A stretch of DNA of 64,000 nt from JAHRAW01 sp965243285 (GTDB lineage Bacteria; Pseudomonadota; Gammaproteobacteria; Arenicellales; Poriferihabitantaceae), in assembly GCA_965243285.1 (NCBI GenBank), contig OZ251537.1, forward strand, positions 1,798,001-1,862,000. Reading direction: 5' to 3'. The first letter of the stretch is position 1; the number at the start of each line of letters is the position of its first letter. A program made the translations under genes and the position numbers. The notes under the pieces are model-generated. The model was given only the letters and a program-made list of their open reading frames with translations, ran no database searches and had not been told where the DNA came from. Below, in pieces: positions 18,999 through 26,844 of this stretch.

Positions 18999-19165
18999 TG
19001 CTGCGGTGACACCTCTGAATCGCCCCCCCGAATCCCGGCGGCTGTCAGCGAAGGCAATCAGCCGGCAAGCGCCCCCAACGCCGCCCATCCCACCACCGCC
19101 GCCCACCGAATAGGCCGCCTATGACTCATTAACATGTAAGCGGACAAGATGCGGTGGTTTTTAAT
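18999..19165. other. Spacer without a recognised gene
   Basis: This is the DNA between the CoA transferase stop and the next composite element. It contains CATTAACATGTAAGCG near 19124, which is shared with 12337. Nothing else is recognised. Confidence 0.4.
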
Positions 19166-19755
19166 GGGAATTGATAGCCCTAAATCCCCATTATTAAGTT
19201 GCTATTTGGGGTGTTGATGTTGGCTTTGGCTTTTGGCTTTTGGCTTTGGCTTTTGGCTTTTATTTTTCGCTTTTGGCTTTGGCTTTTGGCTGTTAAGGCT
19301 TTGCTCCACCCTATCTTTTTAGGGGGGAGCCAAAACTGGCGGCCTCATCGCCAGTTTTGGTGGGGGGTGCTTTTGACTTTGACTTTGACTTTGATGTTGA
19401 TGTTGACTTTGATGTTGATGTTGATGTTGACTTTGATGTTGGCTTTTGATTTGGCTTTTGTTTCACCTCCCCCCGCTTCATCTGGGGAGAGTCAAATCTG
19501 TCCGAGCCGATAGGTTCGGGCTGATTTGGTGGGGGGCTTTTGCTTTTCGCTTTAGACTTGGATTTTGACTTGGCTGTTGGTTTTTACATAGTCCCTCATT
19601 TGGGCTGATGAGTTGAAGATTTAAAGGCAAAAACAAAAAGCCCCACCAAAACTGGCTTGAAAGACGCCAGTTTTGACTTATTCCTCGGTGGTGGTGGAGA
19701 GTAATGAAAAGGGTAATAAACCAAACTAACATGGGGATTTAGGACTATAACTCCC
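19166..19755. repeat. Complete composite spacer element with terminal inverted repeats
   Basis: The left end, 19166-19190, starts GGGAATTGATAGCCCTAAAT. The right end, 19732-19755, reverse-complemented, starts GGGAGTTATAGTCCTAAATC. They match at 22 of 25 aligned positions. A T-rich arm carries cassettes at 19306-19367 (AAAACTGGCG version) and 19468-19538 (an AAATC...GATTT version with an unrelated loop). The centre has CTCATTTGGGCTGATGAG at 19595-19612, itself an inverted repeat. The A-rich arm holds a reversed cassette at about 19640-19690. No gene is seen. Confidence 0.8.
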
Positions 19756-19944
19756 TTTTAATGCACCCATTAGGTACGCCAATTTGGCCACATAAAGGGC
19801 AAAAAACCCGCCCTTAAAACGTCGAATAAAGCGCCGAACCACCCGCAAAATCCCCTACAATAGTCCGCCTACCACCCACCAGGCGCATTGGGCTGATACA
19901 TTTCCCATGCTCTTGGCCTTGATGTTTGACCTTGATATTTGGCC

Positions 19945-19973
19945 TTGATATTGGCGCGCAAATAAGATAGATT
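19945..19973 (+). promoter_or_regulatory. Possible promoter of the rpmH operon
   Basis: TTGATA (19945-19950) and TAGATT (19968-19973) are 17 bases apart. They lie about 70 bases before the rpmH ATG, in a gap without other genes. The match is moderate (five and four of six). A TACAAT at 19856-19861 is an alternative -10 box with no good -35 partner. No DnaA-box cluster was seen here although rpmH is often near the origin. Confidence 0.3.
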
Positions 19974-20043
19974 CCGCCCCCGCTATCCGCCCGAACCCCA
20001 TCCCCAACCCCCTTTTTCCCCAACCCCCTTTTTGAGATTCGCC

Positions 20044-20178
20044 ATGAAACGCACCTTCCAACCCAGCGTGCTAAAGCGCAAACGCAGCCACGGATTTCGC
20101 GAGCGTATGCGCACCCGTGCCGGCCGCGCCATCATCAACGCCCGTCGCGCCAAAGGTCGTACCCGCCTCAGTGCCTAA
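20044..20178 (+). CDS. rpmH: 50S ribosomal protein L34
   Basis: This short gene encodes 44 residues: MKRTFQPSVLKRKRSHGFRE, then RMRTRAGRAIINARRAKGRT and RLSA. This is the canonical L34, a basic protein of the large subunit. It heads the conserved order rpmH-rnpA-yidD-yidC-mnmE. Every position typical of the family is present, including KRTFQPS at the start and the GR(A)IINARRAKGR core. Confidence 0.98.
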   Translation: MKRTFQPSVLKRKRSHGFRERMRTRAGRAIINARRAKGRTRLSA

Positions 20179-20306
20179 GCCATGGCAGATGGCCAGATGC
20201 CCGGCCAGATAGATTGAGCAGATAGCTTGAGCGGCGGACGGTGACCGGCCGCGGTTGCAACGCGTCGCCCATGCCCACGCCGCCCACGCCCCTGCCGGTC
20301 ATCGCC

Positions 20307-20708
20307 ATGGCCGCCGCGCAAATCACCCCGGCGGAGGCCATTTCGACCAATCAACCCCCAGCGCCATTTGGCCGCGCCTCGCGGCTGTTGGATGGGAAAA
20401 GTTTTGCCGCGGTTTTTGAGTGCAAGCGGCGGCTGCACGGCGGCAGTTTCACGCTCTATGTGGCCGCCAACGCCCTCGGTTATCCGCGTCTCGGTTTGGC
20501 GGTATCCAAGCGGGTGAGCAAAAAGGCGGTGCAGCGCAATCGCATCAAACGTATAGTCAGGGAATCCTTTCGCCGCCACCCGGCCAAAATCGGCGGCGTC
20601 GACTGCGTAGTGGTCGCCAAACCGGCCGCCGCGACGCGCCCCAACCCCACATTGCGCGCCGAAGTGGAGCGGTTATGGTCAAAAGCGCGCCAAAAAACCG
20701 CCCCATGA
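20307..20708 (+). CDS. rnpA: Ribonuclease P protein component
   Basis: RnpA binds the RNase P RNA and helps it cut 5' leaders from tRNA precursors. The conserved core is ASRLLDGKSFAAVFECKRR, then LGLAVSKRVSKKAVQRNRIK and RIVRESFRRHP, with the RNR basic helix intact. I choose the ATG at 20307 (133 residues); in-frame GTG 20241 and ATG 20271 would add a proline-rich lead not expected in this family. No strong Shine-Dalgarno sequence marks any of them. It lies between rpmH and yidD as in most proteobacteria. Confidence 0.92.
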   Translation: MAAAQITPAEAISTNQPPAPFGRASRLLDGKSFAAVFECKRRLHGGSFTLYVAANALGYPRLGLAVSKRVSKKAVQRNRIKRIVRESFRRHPAKIGGVDCVVVAKPAAATRPNPTLRAEVERLWSKARQKTAP

Positions 20709-20817
20709 TGATTTCACGCCGCCCCGCCCACGCCGCCGCATTTCCAGCCCATAGGATTTAAATCAGCATCACGCCGCGACGGATTTAAATCAAAATCACG
20801 CCGCCCACCCCCACCCC

Positions 20818-21192
20818 ATGATTGCCGCCACCATGATTGCGCTGATTAAGGCCTATCAACTCACCGTGAGTCCCTTCCTCGGCCCGCGTTGCCGCTTCTA
20901 TCCCAGTTGCTCGAATTACGGCATGCAAGCGTTGCGACAGCACGGCGTCATCGCCGGCGGCTGGATGACCATCAAACGCATTGGCCGCTGCCATCCGTGG
21001 CATGGCGGCGGTGATGATCCGGTACCGCCCAAATCGCCGCCCAAATCGCCGCCCAAATCGCCGCCCAAATCGGCCGCAGAACTATCTCCAAAATCGGCCG
21101 CAAATCGGTCGCAAATCGGTCGCAAATCCGCTTCCAAATCCGCCGCCAAAAGGCTGCGCAAATCATCTTGCATCCCCGCCGAGGCCGCTTGA
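20818..21192 (+). CDS. yidD: Membrane protein insertion efficiency factor YidD with long repeat tail
   Basis: YidD is a small membrane-associated protein that aids YidC-dependent insertion. The first 70 residues are typical: IALIKAYQLTVSPFLGPRCR, then FYPSCSNYGMQALRQHG and TIKRIGRCHPWHGGGDDPVP, with the conserved cysteines. Family members normally end about here. This one continues for roughly 55 residues made of PPKS and related Lys/Ser/Ala repeats, encoded by CCCAAATCGCCG units from about 21026. The tail is strongly basic and might bind membrane lipid or RNA, or be neutral. The stop lies two bases before the yidC ATG, so the repeat fills what would otherwise be a spacer. ATG 20833 is an alternative start. 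Confidence 0.9.
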   Translation: MIAATMIALIKAYQLTVSPFLGPRCRFYPSCSNYGMQALRQHGVIAGGWMTIKRIGRCHPWHGGGDDPVPPKSPPKSPPKSPPKSAAELSPKSAANRSQIGRKSASKSAAKRLRKSSCIPAEAA

Positions 21193-21194
21193 AC

Positions 21195-22955
21195 ATGTTT
21201 AACAATATGGATGTGCAGCGCGTCATCTTGTTCGGCGCGCTTGGCTTGGTGCTGGTCATGATCTGGCAGTCGTGGACTGAATTTCAGCGCCAGCACGCCG
21301 GCGTGCCGGCCGTCACCGCCACCGGTCAATCCGCCACTTCGGCCGCGGCCCAAGCCGCTGCCGCCGCGGCCCAAGATGTACCCACCGCGCCGCCACTGCC
21401 GGTGACTCAAGGACAAGCCGATGGCATAGCCGTAGCCGCCGCGGCCGAGAGCGCCGCGCCGGCGCGCTTAATTAATGTCACCACCGATTTAGTGCGGGCG
21501 CAAATCGACCTCCGCGGCGGCGATGTAGTGCGCCTCGAATTACGCCGCCACCCGGTCAGCATCGACCGCCCGCAAGAGCCCTTCGTGCTGATGCACCGCG
21601 ACGCCAGGGCGCTGTTCGTCGCCCAAAGCGGCCTCATCGGCGCCGACCCGCAGCGCCAATATCCCGACCACAGCGTGGCTTACACCGCCACGGCGCGGGA
21701 ATACGATTTAGGCGCGCGTCCGCAGATGGAAATCGTCCTCGATTGGCGCGCCCCGGATGGCGTCGACTATCAAAAAGTATTCCGTTTCACGCGTGATTCC
21801 TACCGCATCGACATCGATTTTCGGGTGCACAACCGCAGCGCAAAACCGTGGCGCGGCTATGTTTATGGGCAATTGAAGCAGACCGAAATCGAGCAAGAGG
21901 GCTCCATGGGCTTTCTCGGCCGCCTGCCCAGCTATCACGGCGCCGCCATCTACACGGCCGAAGATCAATACGACAAAATCTCCTACGGCGATATGCGCGA
22001 TGAAATATTAGACCTGCCCACGGCCGCCGGCTGGGTGTCCATGCTGCAGCATTATTTCGTCACCGTCTGGCTGCCCCATGCCGGCGTTAGCGATGTTGGC
22101 GATGCTGGCGAGGGCGATAGCGAGGGCGGCGATGGCGTCGCCGGCTATCAATTTTTTTCCGGTGTCAGCGGCGCCGGCGCGCGGCGGCAATATCGCATCG
22201 GCTACAAAACCACCACCCCGGTGCGCCTCGAATCCGGCCAACGCGGGGTGTTGAATATGGCGCTGTTCGCCGGCCCCAAGGAGCAGCATCGCCTCCGCCG
22301 CCAGCATACCGAGGGGCTGCTGCTCACGGTGGATTACGGCTGGCTGACGCCCATCGCCGACCCGCTATTTTGGTTGCTCGATAAAATCCACGGCGTGGTG
22401 CAGAACTGGGGCTGGTCAATCGTGCTGCTCACCTTGCTGGTCAAGGCGGTGTTTTATCCGTTGTCGGCCACCAGTTACAAATCCATGGCGAAAATGAAAA
22501 AACTGCAGCCGCGCATGAAAACCTTAAAGGAGCGCTATGGCGATGACAAGCAGAAATTCCAGCAAGAAATGATGAAGTTGTATAAAACCGAAAAGGTCAA
22601 CCCGGCTGGCGGCTGCCTGCCGATTTTGGTGCAGATTCCGGTGTTCATCGCGCTGTATTGGACGCTGTTGGAGAGCGTCGAGTTGCGGCAGGCGAGTTTC
22701 ATGTTGTGGCTGCAAGATTTATCCATCCCCGACCCGTATTTTGTCTTGCCGCTGATTATGGGCGCCTCCATGCTGGCGCAACATTTTCTCAATCCGGCGC
22801 CGGTGGACCCGCTGCAAAAGAAAATTATGATGGCCATGCCCATCGTGTTTACGGTGTTTTTCCTATGGTTTCCGGCCGGGCTGGTGCTGTATTGGGTGGT
22901 GAATAATCTGCTCTCCATCGCCCAGCAATATTATGTCACCCGCAAATACGCCTGA
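21195..22955 (+). CDS. yidC: Membrane protein insertase YidC
   Basis: YidC inserts and folds inner-membrane proteins alone or with SecYEG. At 586 residues it is the gram-negative type: an N-terminal membrane segment (VILFGALGLVLVMIW), an Ala-rich linker, a large periplasmic beta domain, then the conserved insertase core. The core is recognised from NWGWSIVLLTLLVKAVFYPL, the arginine-containing loop KLQPRMKTLKERYGDDKQKF, VNPAGGCLPILVQIPVFIAL and LVLYWVVNNLLSIAQQYY. A short Asp/Gly/Glu-rich stretch (DVGDAGEGDSEGGDGVAG, about residue 297) interrupts the periplasmic domain and looks like a small repeat insertion. The start at 21195 follows the yidD stop directly. Confidence 0.96.
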   Translation: MFNNMDVQRVILFGALGLVLVMIWQSWTEFQRQHAGVPAVTATGQSATSAAAQAAAAAAQDVPTAPPLPVTQGQADGIAVAAAAESAAPARLINVTTDLVRAQIDLRGGDVVRLELRRHPVSIDRPQEPFVLMHRDARALFVAQSGLIGADPQRQYPDHSVAYTATAREYDLGARPQMEIVLDWRAPDGVDYQKVFRFTRDSYRIDIDFRVHNRSAKPWRGYVYGQLKQTEIEQEGSMGFLGRLPSYHGAAIYTAEDQYDKISYGDMRDEILDLPTAAGWVSMLQHYFVTVWLPHAGVSDVGDAGEGDSEGGDGVAGYQFFSGVSGAGARRQYRIGYKTTTPVRLESGQRGVLNMALFAGPKEQHRLRRQHTEGLLLTVDYGWLTPIADPLFWLLDKIHGVVQNWGWSIVLLTLLVKAVFYPLSATSYKSMAKMKKLQPRMKTLKERYGDDKQKFQQEMMKLYKTEKVNPAGGCLPILVQIPVFIALYWTLLESVELRQASFMLWLQDLSIPDPYFVLPLIMGASMLAQHFLNPAPVDPLQKKIMMAMPIVFTVFFLWFPAGLVLYWVVNNLLSIAQQYYVTRKYA

Positions 22956-22972
22956 GCGCCGGCGCCGGGCGC

Positions 22973-24691
22973 ATGAGCGCAGCCCCCGGCGATGACTGCA
23001 TCGCCGCCGTGGCCACGCCGCCGGGGCGCGGCGCCATCGGCATCGTGCGGCTTTCCGGCGGCGCCGTGCCGGCCTTGGGGGCGGCCATCTTGGGGGCGTT
23101 GCCGGTGCCGCGCCGCGCCGCATTGCGCGATTTTTTAGAGCGCGATGGCACCCCCATAGACCGCGGTTTGGCGCTGTATTTTCCGGCGCCGCATAGTTAC
23201 ACCGGCGAACACGCGCTGGAGTTGCACGGCCACGGCAGCCCGGTGGCGCTGAATATGGTGCTGCGGCGTTGCCTAGAGCTCGGCGCCCGGCTGGCGCGCC
23301 CGGGGGAATTCAGCGAACGCGCGTTTTTGAATGGCCGCCTCGATTTAACGCAAGCCGAAGCGGTCGCCGACCTCATCGAAAGCAGCACCGAAGCCGCCGC
23401 TCGCTCCGCCATGCGCTCCTTGCGCGGCGAGTTTTCAGCGCGCATTCGGCGGCTGGTGGATGACCTCACCGCGGTGCGCGCGGCCCTCGAAGCGGGTTTG
23501 GATTTCCCCGATGAAGACGCGGTCGAAGCCCTCGCCGAGCAGCGCGTAGACGACCAACTTAGTGCCTTGCAAAGCCGCTTTGAAGCCCTGTCGGCGGCCG
23601 CCGAGCGCGGCAAATTATTGCGCGATGGCTTAAAAGTCGTGCTCACCGGGCCGCCGAACGCCGGCAAATCCAGCCTATTCAACGCCCTCGCGCAACACCC
23701 CCGCGCCATCGTCAGCGCCATCCCCGGCACCACCCGAGATGTGCTCGAACACTGGCTCGAATTAGATGGCGTGGCGGTGGAATTGGTCGATAGCGCCGGC
23801 CTGCGCGAGGCCGCCGATGAAATCGAAATCGAGGGCGTGCGCCGCGCCCGCGAAGCGCAACGCGGCGCCGACCTGATTTTGCTGGTGGTAGATGACGCCG
23901 CCACCGCGCCGGCCGAAATCGCCGCCATGCATCGCCATGCCAGCGCCGACCGATGCGCGCCGCCGGTGTGCTTGGTGCGCAACAAAATCGACTTGAGCGG
24001 CCGCCGGCCAGGCGTGGTCGATAGCGCAGCGCCGGATTCGCCCGTCGCCGGTAGCATTACGCCGGATTCGCCCGTCATCGCCGCCCCGCCGGACGCAGTC
24101 GCCGGTAGCATTACGCCGGATTCGCCCGTCGCCGATGGCGTTACGCCAAAATCGCTCGCCGCCGGTAACGTTATGCCGGATTCGCCCGTCGTCGCCGCCC
24201 CGCCGGACGCAGTCGCCGACCGCATTACGCTGGATTCGCCCGTCGCCGGTAGCGCTACGCCAAAATCGCTCGCCGCCGGTAACGTTATGCCGGATTCGCC
24301 CGTCGTCGCCGCCCCGCCGGACGCAGTCGCCGGTAGCATTACGCCGGATTCGCCCGTCGCCGCCCCGGCGGACACATTCGCCGCCAGCGTGGCATTGTCG
24401 GCGCAAAGCGGCGCCGGACTGGCCGCATTGCGCGCTCTCATCGGTCAGCGCGCTGGCTTCCGTGGCGCAGATGACAGCGGTTTTATCGCCCGCCAGCGCC
24501 ACTTGGAGGCCCTGCAGCGCGCTCGCCAGCATTTAGACGCCGGCCGCGCCCACTATCACCGCCACCGCGCCGCCGAAATTTTGGCGGAGGAATTGAGCGC
24601 TTGCCAACGCGCCTTAGGCGAAATCACCGGCGAAGTCGCCAGCGACGACCTATTGGGTCACATCTTCGCCAAATTCTGCATCGGCAAATAA
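22973..24691 (+). CDS. mnmE: tRNA modification GTPase MnmE with repeat-filled G domain
   Basis: MnmE works with MnmG to build the aminomethyl group on wobble uridine 34 of certain tRNAs. The N-terminal domain (DDCIAAVATPPGRGAIGIVR), helical domain and G domain are intact: G1 GPPNAGKSS, G2 GTTRD, G3 DSAGL, G4 NKID, and the C-terminal FCIGK with its functional cysteine. The G5 region (ALSAQSGAGL) does not follow G4 closely. Between them lie about 118 residues of Pro-Asp-Ser-Pro and Ala/Val repeats (nt 24020-24375). The protein is 572 residues; without this block it is about 454, the normal size. The insertion lies close to the nucleotide site, where a long loop might alter GTP turnover. mnmG follows after a two-gene insert. 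Confidence 0.95.
   Translation: MSAAPGDDCIAAVATPPGRGAIGIVRLSGGAVPALGAAILGALPVPRRAALRDFLERDGTPIDRGLALYFPAPHSYTGEHALELHGHGSPVALNMVLRRCLELGARLARPGEFSERAFLNGRLDLTQAEAVADLIESSTEAAARSAMRSLRGEFSARIRRLVDDLTAVRAALEAGLDFPDEDAVEALAEQRVDDQLSALQSRFEALSAAAERGKLLRDGLKVVLTGPPNAGKSSLFNALAQHPRAIVSAIPGTTRDVLEHWLELDGVAVELVDSAGLREAADEIEIEGVRRAREAQRGADLILLVVDDAATAPAEIAAMHRHASADRCAPPVCLVRNKIDLSGRRPGVVDSAAPDSPVAGSITPDSPVIAAPPDAVAGSITPDSPVADGVTPKSLAAGNVMPDSPVVAAPPDAVADRITLDSPVAGSATPKSLAAGNVMPDSPVVAAPPDAVAGSITPDSPVAAPADTFAASVALSAQSGAGLAALRALIGQRAGFRGADDSGFIARQRHLEALQRARQHLDAGRAHYHRHRAAEILAEELSACQRALGEITGEVASDDLLGHIFAKFCIGK
24020..24375 (+). repeat. In-frame nested tandem repeat inside mnmE
   Basis: The basic unit is 30 bp, GATTCGCCCGTCGCCGGTAG plus CATTACGCCG, with variants. 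A larger unit of 114 bp (38 codons) is repeated with starts at about 24128 and 24242. All lengths are multiples of three, so the frame is kept through the whole block. Confidence 0.92.
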
Positions 24692-25460
24692 CCGCCATCG
24701 CCATCAGCCGGCCATACCCAATCCAGCCCGCCAATCCAGCCCGCCAATCCAGTCGCCAAATCCGCCGAATCTGCTAAGGCCGCCCAAATCTGCCAAAAAG
24801 TTGTCGGATATGGGGCTTTTGATGTTGCTTGTGATGTTGCTTTTGATGTTGCTTTTGATGTTGCTTTTGACTTTTTGCTTTTGGCTTTGGCTTTTAACGT
24901 TTTGCTCCCCCTCGTGCTTCATCTGGGGGGAGTCAAATCAGGCGGCTTTATCGCCTGATTTGGTGGGGGGTTGTGTGGTTGCTTTTGTTGTTGCTGTTGA
25001 TGTTGCCTTTGGGCTTTTTCTCAACCCCCTAGTCAAAACTGGCGGCTTTTCCGCCAGTTTTGGTGGGGGATATCTTTGATGTTAGGTTTTACTTGATACT
25101 TTTGATTTTTCACCCTATTAGCCACAAAATGATGGGTTAAAAGACAATATCAGCATCAGCATCAACAGCAATAGCAACAGCAATAGCAATAGCAACAGCA
25201 ATAGCAACAGCAACAGCAACAGCAATAGCAATAGAAAAAAGCGAAAAGTCAACATCAACAGACCCCCCACCAAATCAGGCGATAGAGCCGCCTGATTTGA
25301 CTCCCCCAGATGAAGCACGGGGGGAGTAAAACGTTAAAAGCCAAAGCCAAAGCCAAAAGCCAAAAGCCAAAAGCCAAAGCCAAAAGCCAAAGCCAAAGCC
25401 AAAGCAAAAGCAAAAGCAAAAACCAGCGCTATCATGGGCAAAAATGTCGATGAGCATGGC
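24692..25460. repeat. Composite spacer element: T-rich and A-rich arms, three cassettes
   Basis: From 24718 there are CCAATCCAGCCCG and AAATCCGCC units, then a T-rich arm (24815-25110) with cassettes at 24905-24968 (AAATCAGGCG version) and 25024-25068 (CAAAACTGGCGG). The centre near 25110-25140 reads CACCCTATTAGCC and GATGGGTTAAAAG. An A-rich arm follows to about 25425, including AATAGCAACAGC runs and a reversed AAATCAGGCG cassette at 25263-25328. No terminal motif was recognised at either end. No gene is seen. Confidence 0.75.
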
Positions 25461-25507
25461 ATCGGCGGTGCAAAATTATGGTTGAAACTGACAATTATCT
25501 CCATCAG

Positions 25508-25632
25508 ACACCGTCTCGCAGCCTCGCAGCCTCGCCGCCGTGCCGTCTAGCAGCCTCGCAGCCTCGCCGCCGTGCCGCCTCGCCGCCGCGCCGCCGCGCT
25601 GCCGTGCCGTCTCGCAGCCGCGCGCCGCCCGG
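25508..25632 (+). repeat. CTCGCAGC/CCGCCGTGC microsatellite
   Basis: A GC-rich run of CTCGCAGC, CTCGCCGC and CGTGCCGTC units lies directly upstream of the MotA-like gene. It has no coding sense that I can support and occupies the place of that gene's promoter or leader. Confidence 0.8.
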
Positions 25633-25663
25633 CTCACCCTAACTGCTTGCCTTAATATCTGAT

Positions 25664-26758
25664 ATGGAATCCCAATCCCCATCGCCATCCGAAATGCCCA
25701 CCGAATTCTCTGCGGAGACTCACCCCCAGCACACCCGGCGCGCCCTGGCGCAGATGGTGGTGGTGGTTGCGGCGCTGCTGCTGGTCGGTTTTTGGCAGTG
25801 GGAGGTGGTGCGCCATTTGTATCTGCTAAATCAGGTAAATGCGGTGGGCTGGGTGGTGAATGGCGGCATCATGGCGTTGTTTTTATGCGGGCTGGCGACG
25901 CTGGCCGGGCGGTTTTTCGAGTATCGCCGTGATGAGATTGGCATGGCGCGAATGGCGCGCAATATGGCGCGTCAGGATGAGCCGTTGCGTGGCGTGCACC
26001 GCCGTACCATGGCGGCGCGGCGCTATGAAATGCTGCGCGACTTAAGCCGCCGCCGCGCCGTGGTGCAACAAAATGTACTGGCGGCGACCTTATTGGCGCG
26101 CGAATCCAGCCGCAACAGTTTTTTGAAATTTGTGCATAACATGCTCATTTTGACCGGCGTTTTCGGCACCATCGTGTCGCTGTCGCTGGCCTTATTTGGC
26201 GTCGCCGATATGATTCATGCCACCGCCCAGGGTGTGGGCCAGAGCGCGGTCGATGGCACGGCGGGCAACGCCGCCGGCGGCGGCCTCGGCGTCATGATTT
26301 TCGGCATGTCCACGGCGCTATCGACCACCATGACGGCGATTCTCGCCTACCTGATTTTTGGCTATTTCTACATCCGCCTCACCGATGCGCAAACCTACCT
26401 CATCAGCCGCGTCGAGGAAGTGACCGCCATCACCCTACTGCCGTATTTTCAAGCCGCCAAAACGCCGGCGGCCCGCTTAATCGAGGCCCGCGGCGCCTCC
26501 GCGGAGCAGCTAACCGAACGCCTGGCGCAGTCGCGGCTGGAATACGAAAGCGCCGCCCTCGCCCTGCTGGAAGCGGCGCAACCCTTGGCGCGCGGCGGCG
26601 AGCAGCAAGCCCGCCTGGCCGAGCAAAACCACGCCCTGTTGGCTGAAGCGGTGGCCCTATTGCGCGAAGGTTTTCGCCTGGATGCGGCCCCGGACCCGGC
26701 CCGCCCCCATGGGCGCGCCCCAACCCCGCCGCCGCGGGCTAAACGCCGCGAGGCGTGA
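25664..26758 (+). CDS. MotA/TolQ/ExbB-like proton channel protein
   Basis: This 364-residue membrane protein has four predicted transmembrane segments: about 31-49, 63-82, 158-180 and 208-237. A cytoplasmic stretch of some 70 residues lies between the second and third, as in MotA and ZorA. The third and fourth segments match the MotA/TolQ/ExbB core: NMLILTGVFGTIVSLSLALF and MIFGMSTALSTTMTAILAYL, with the small/Thr-rich face that lines the ion path. The loop between them carries Gly/Ala-rich filler. The C-terminal third is helical and Ala/Glu/Gln-rich, probably coiled coil. The next gene has the matching MotB-type helix, so the two likely form an ion-driven stator-like complex. What it drives is unknown. 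It lies between mnmE and mnmG, an unusual place. Confidence 0.72.
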   Translation: MESQSPSPSEMPTEFSAETHPQHTRRALAQMVVVVAALLLVGFWQWEVVRHLYLLNQVNAVGWVVNGGIMALFLCGLATLAGRFFEYRRDEIGMARMARNMARQDEPLRGVHRRTMAARRYEMLRDLSRRRAVVQQNVLAATLLARESSRNSFLKFVHNMLILTGVFGTIVSLSLALFGVADMIHATAQGVGQSAVDGTAGNAAGGGLGVMIFGMSTALSTTMTAILAYLIFGYFYIRLTDAQTYLISRVEEVTAITLLPYFQAAKTPAARLIEARGASAEQLTERLAQSRLEYESAALALLEAAQPLARGGEQQARLAEQNHALLAEAVALLREGFRLDAAPDPARPHGRAPTPPPRAKRREA

Positions 26759-26844
26759 CCCCCTGATTTGGTGGATGTACCCAAGGTACGCATGGAGGCC
26801 GGCGGCGCGGCGGCCAGGTGGCCTAAATCCAGCAGCGCGGCACC

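Noticed and set aside
19756..20043. Replication origin next to rpmH
   Set aside because: No dnaA or dnaN gene and no cluster of TTATCCACA-like boxes were seen; rpmH alone is not sufficient.
23197..24532. Long minus-strand frames opposite mnmE
   Set aside because: They are GC-codon shadows of mnmE and its repeats; the plus frame has all MnmE motifs.
24905..25328. Cassettes as a CRISPR array
   Set aside because: The repeats are few, irregularly spaced, appear in both orientations, and what lies between them is simple repeat, not spacer sequence; no cas gene is present.
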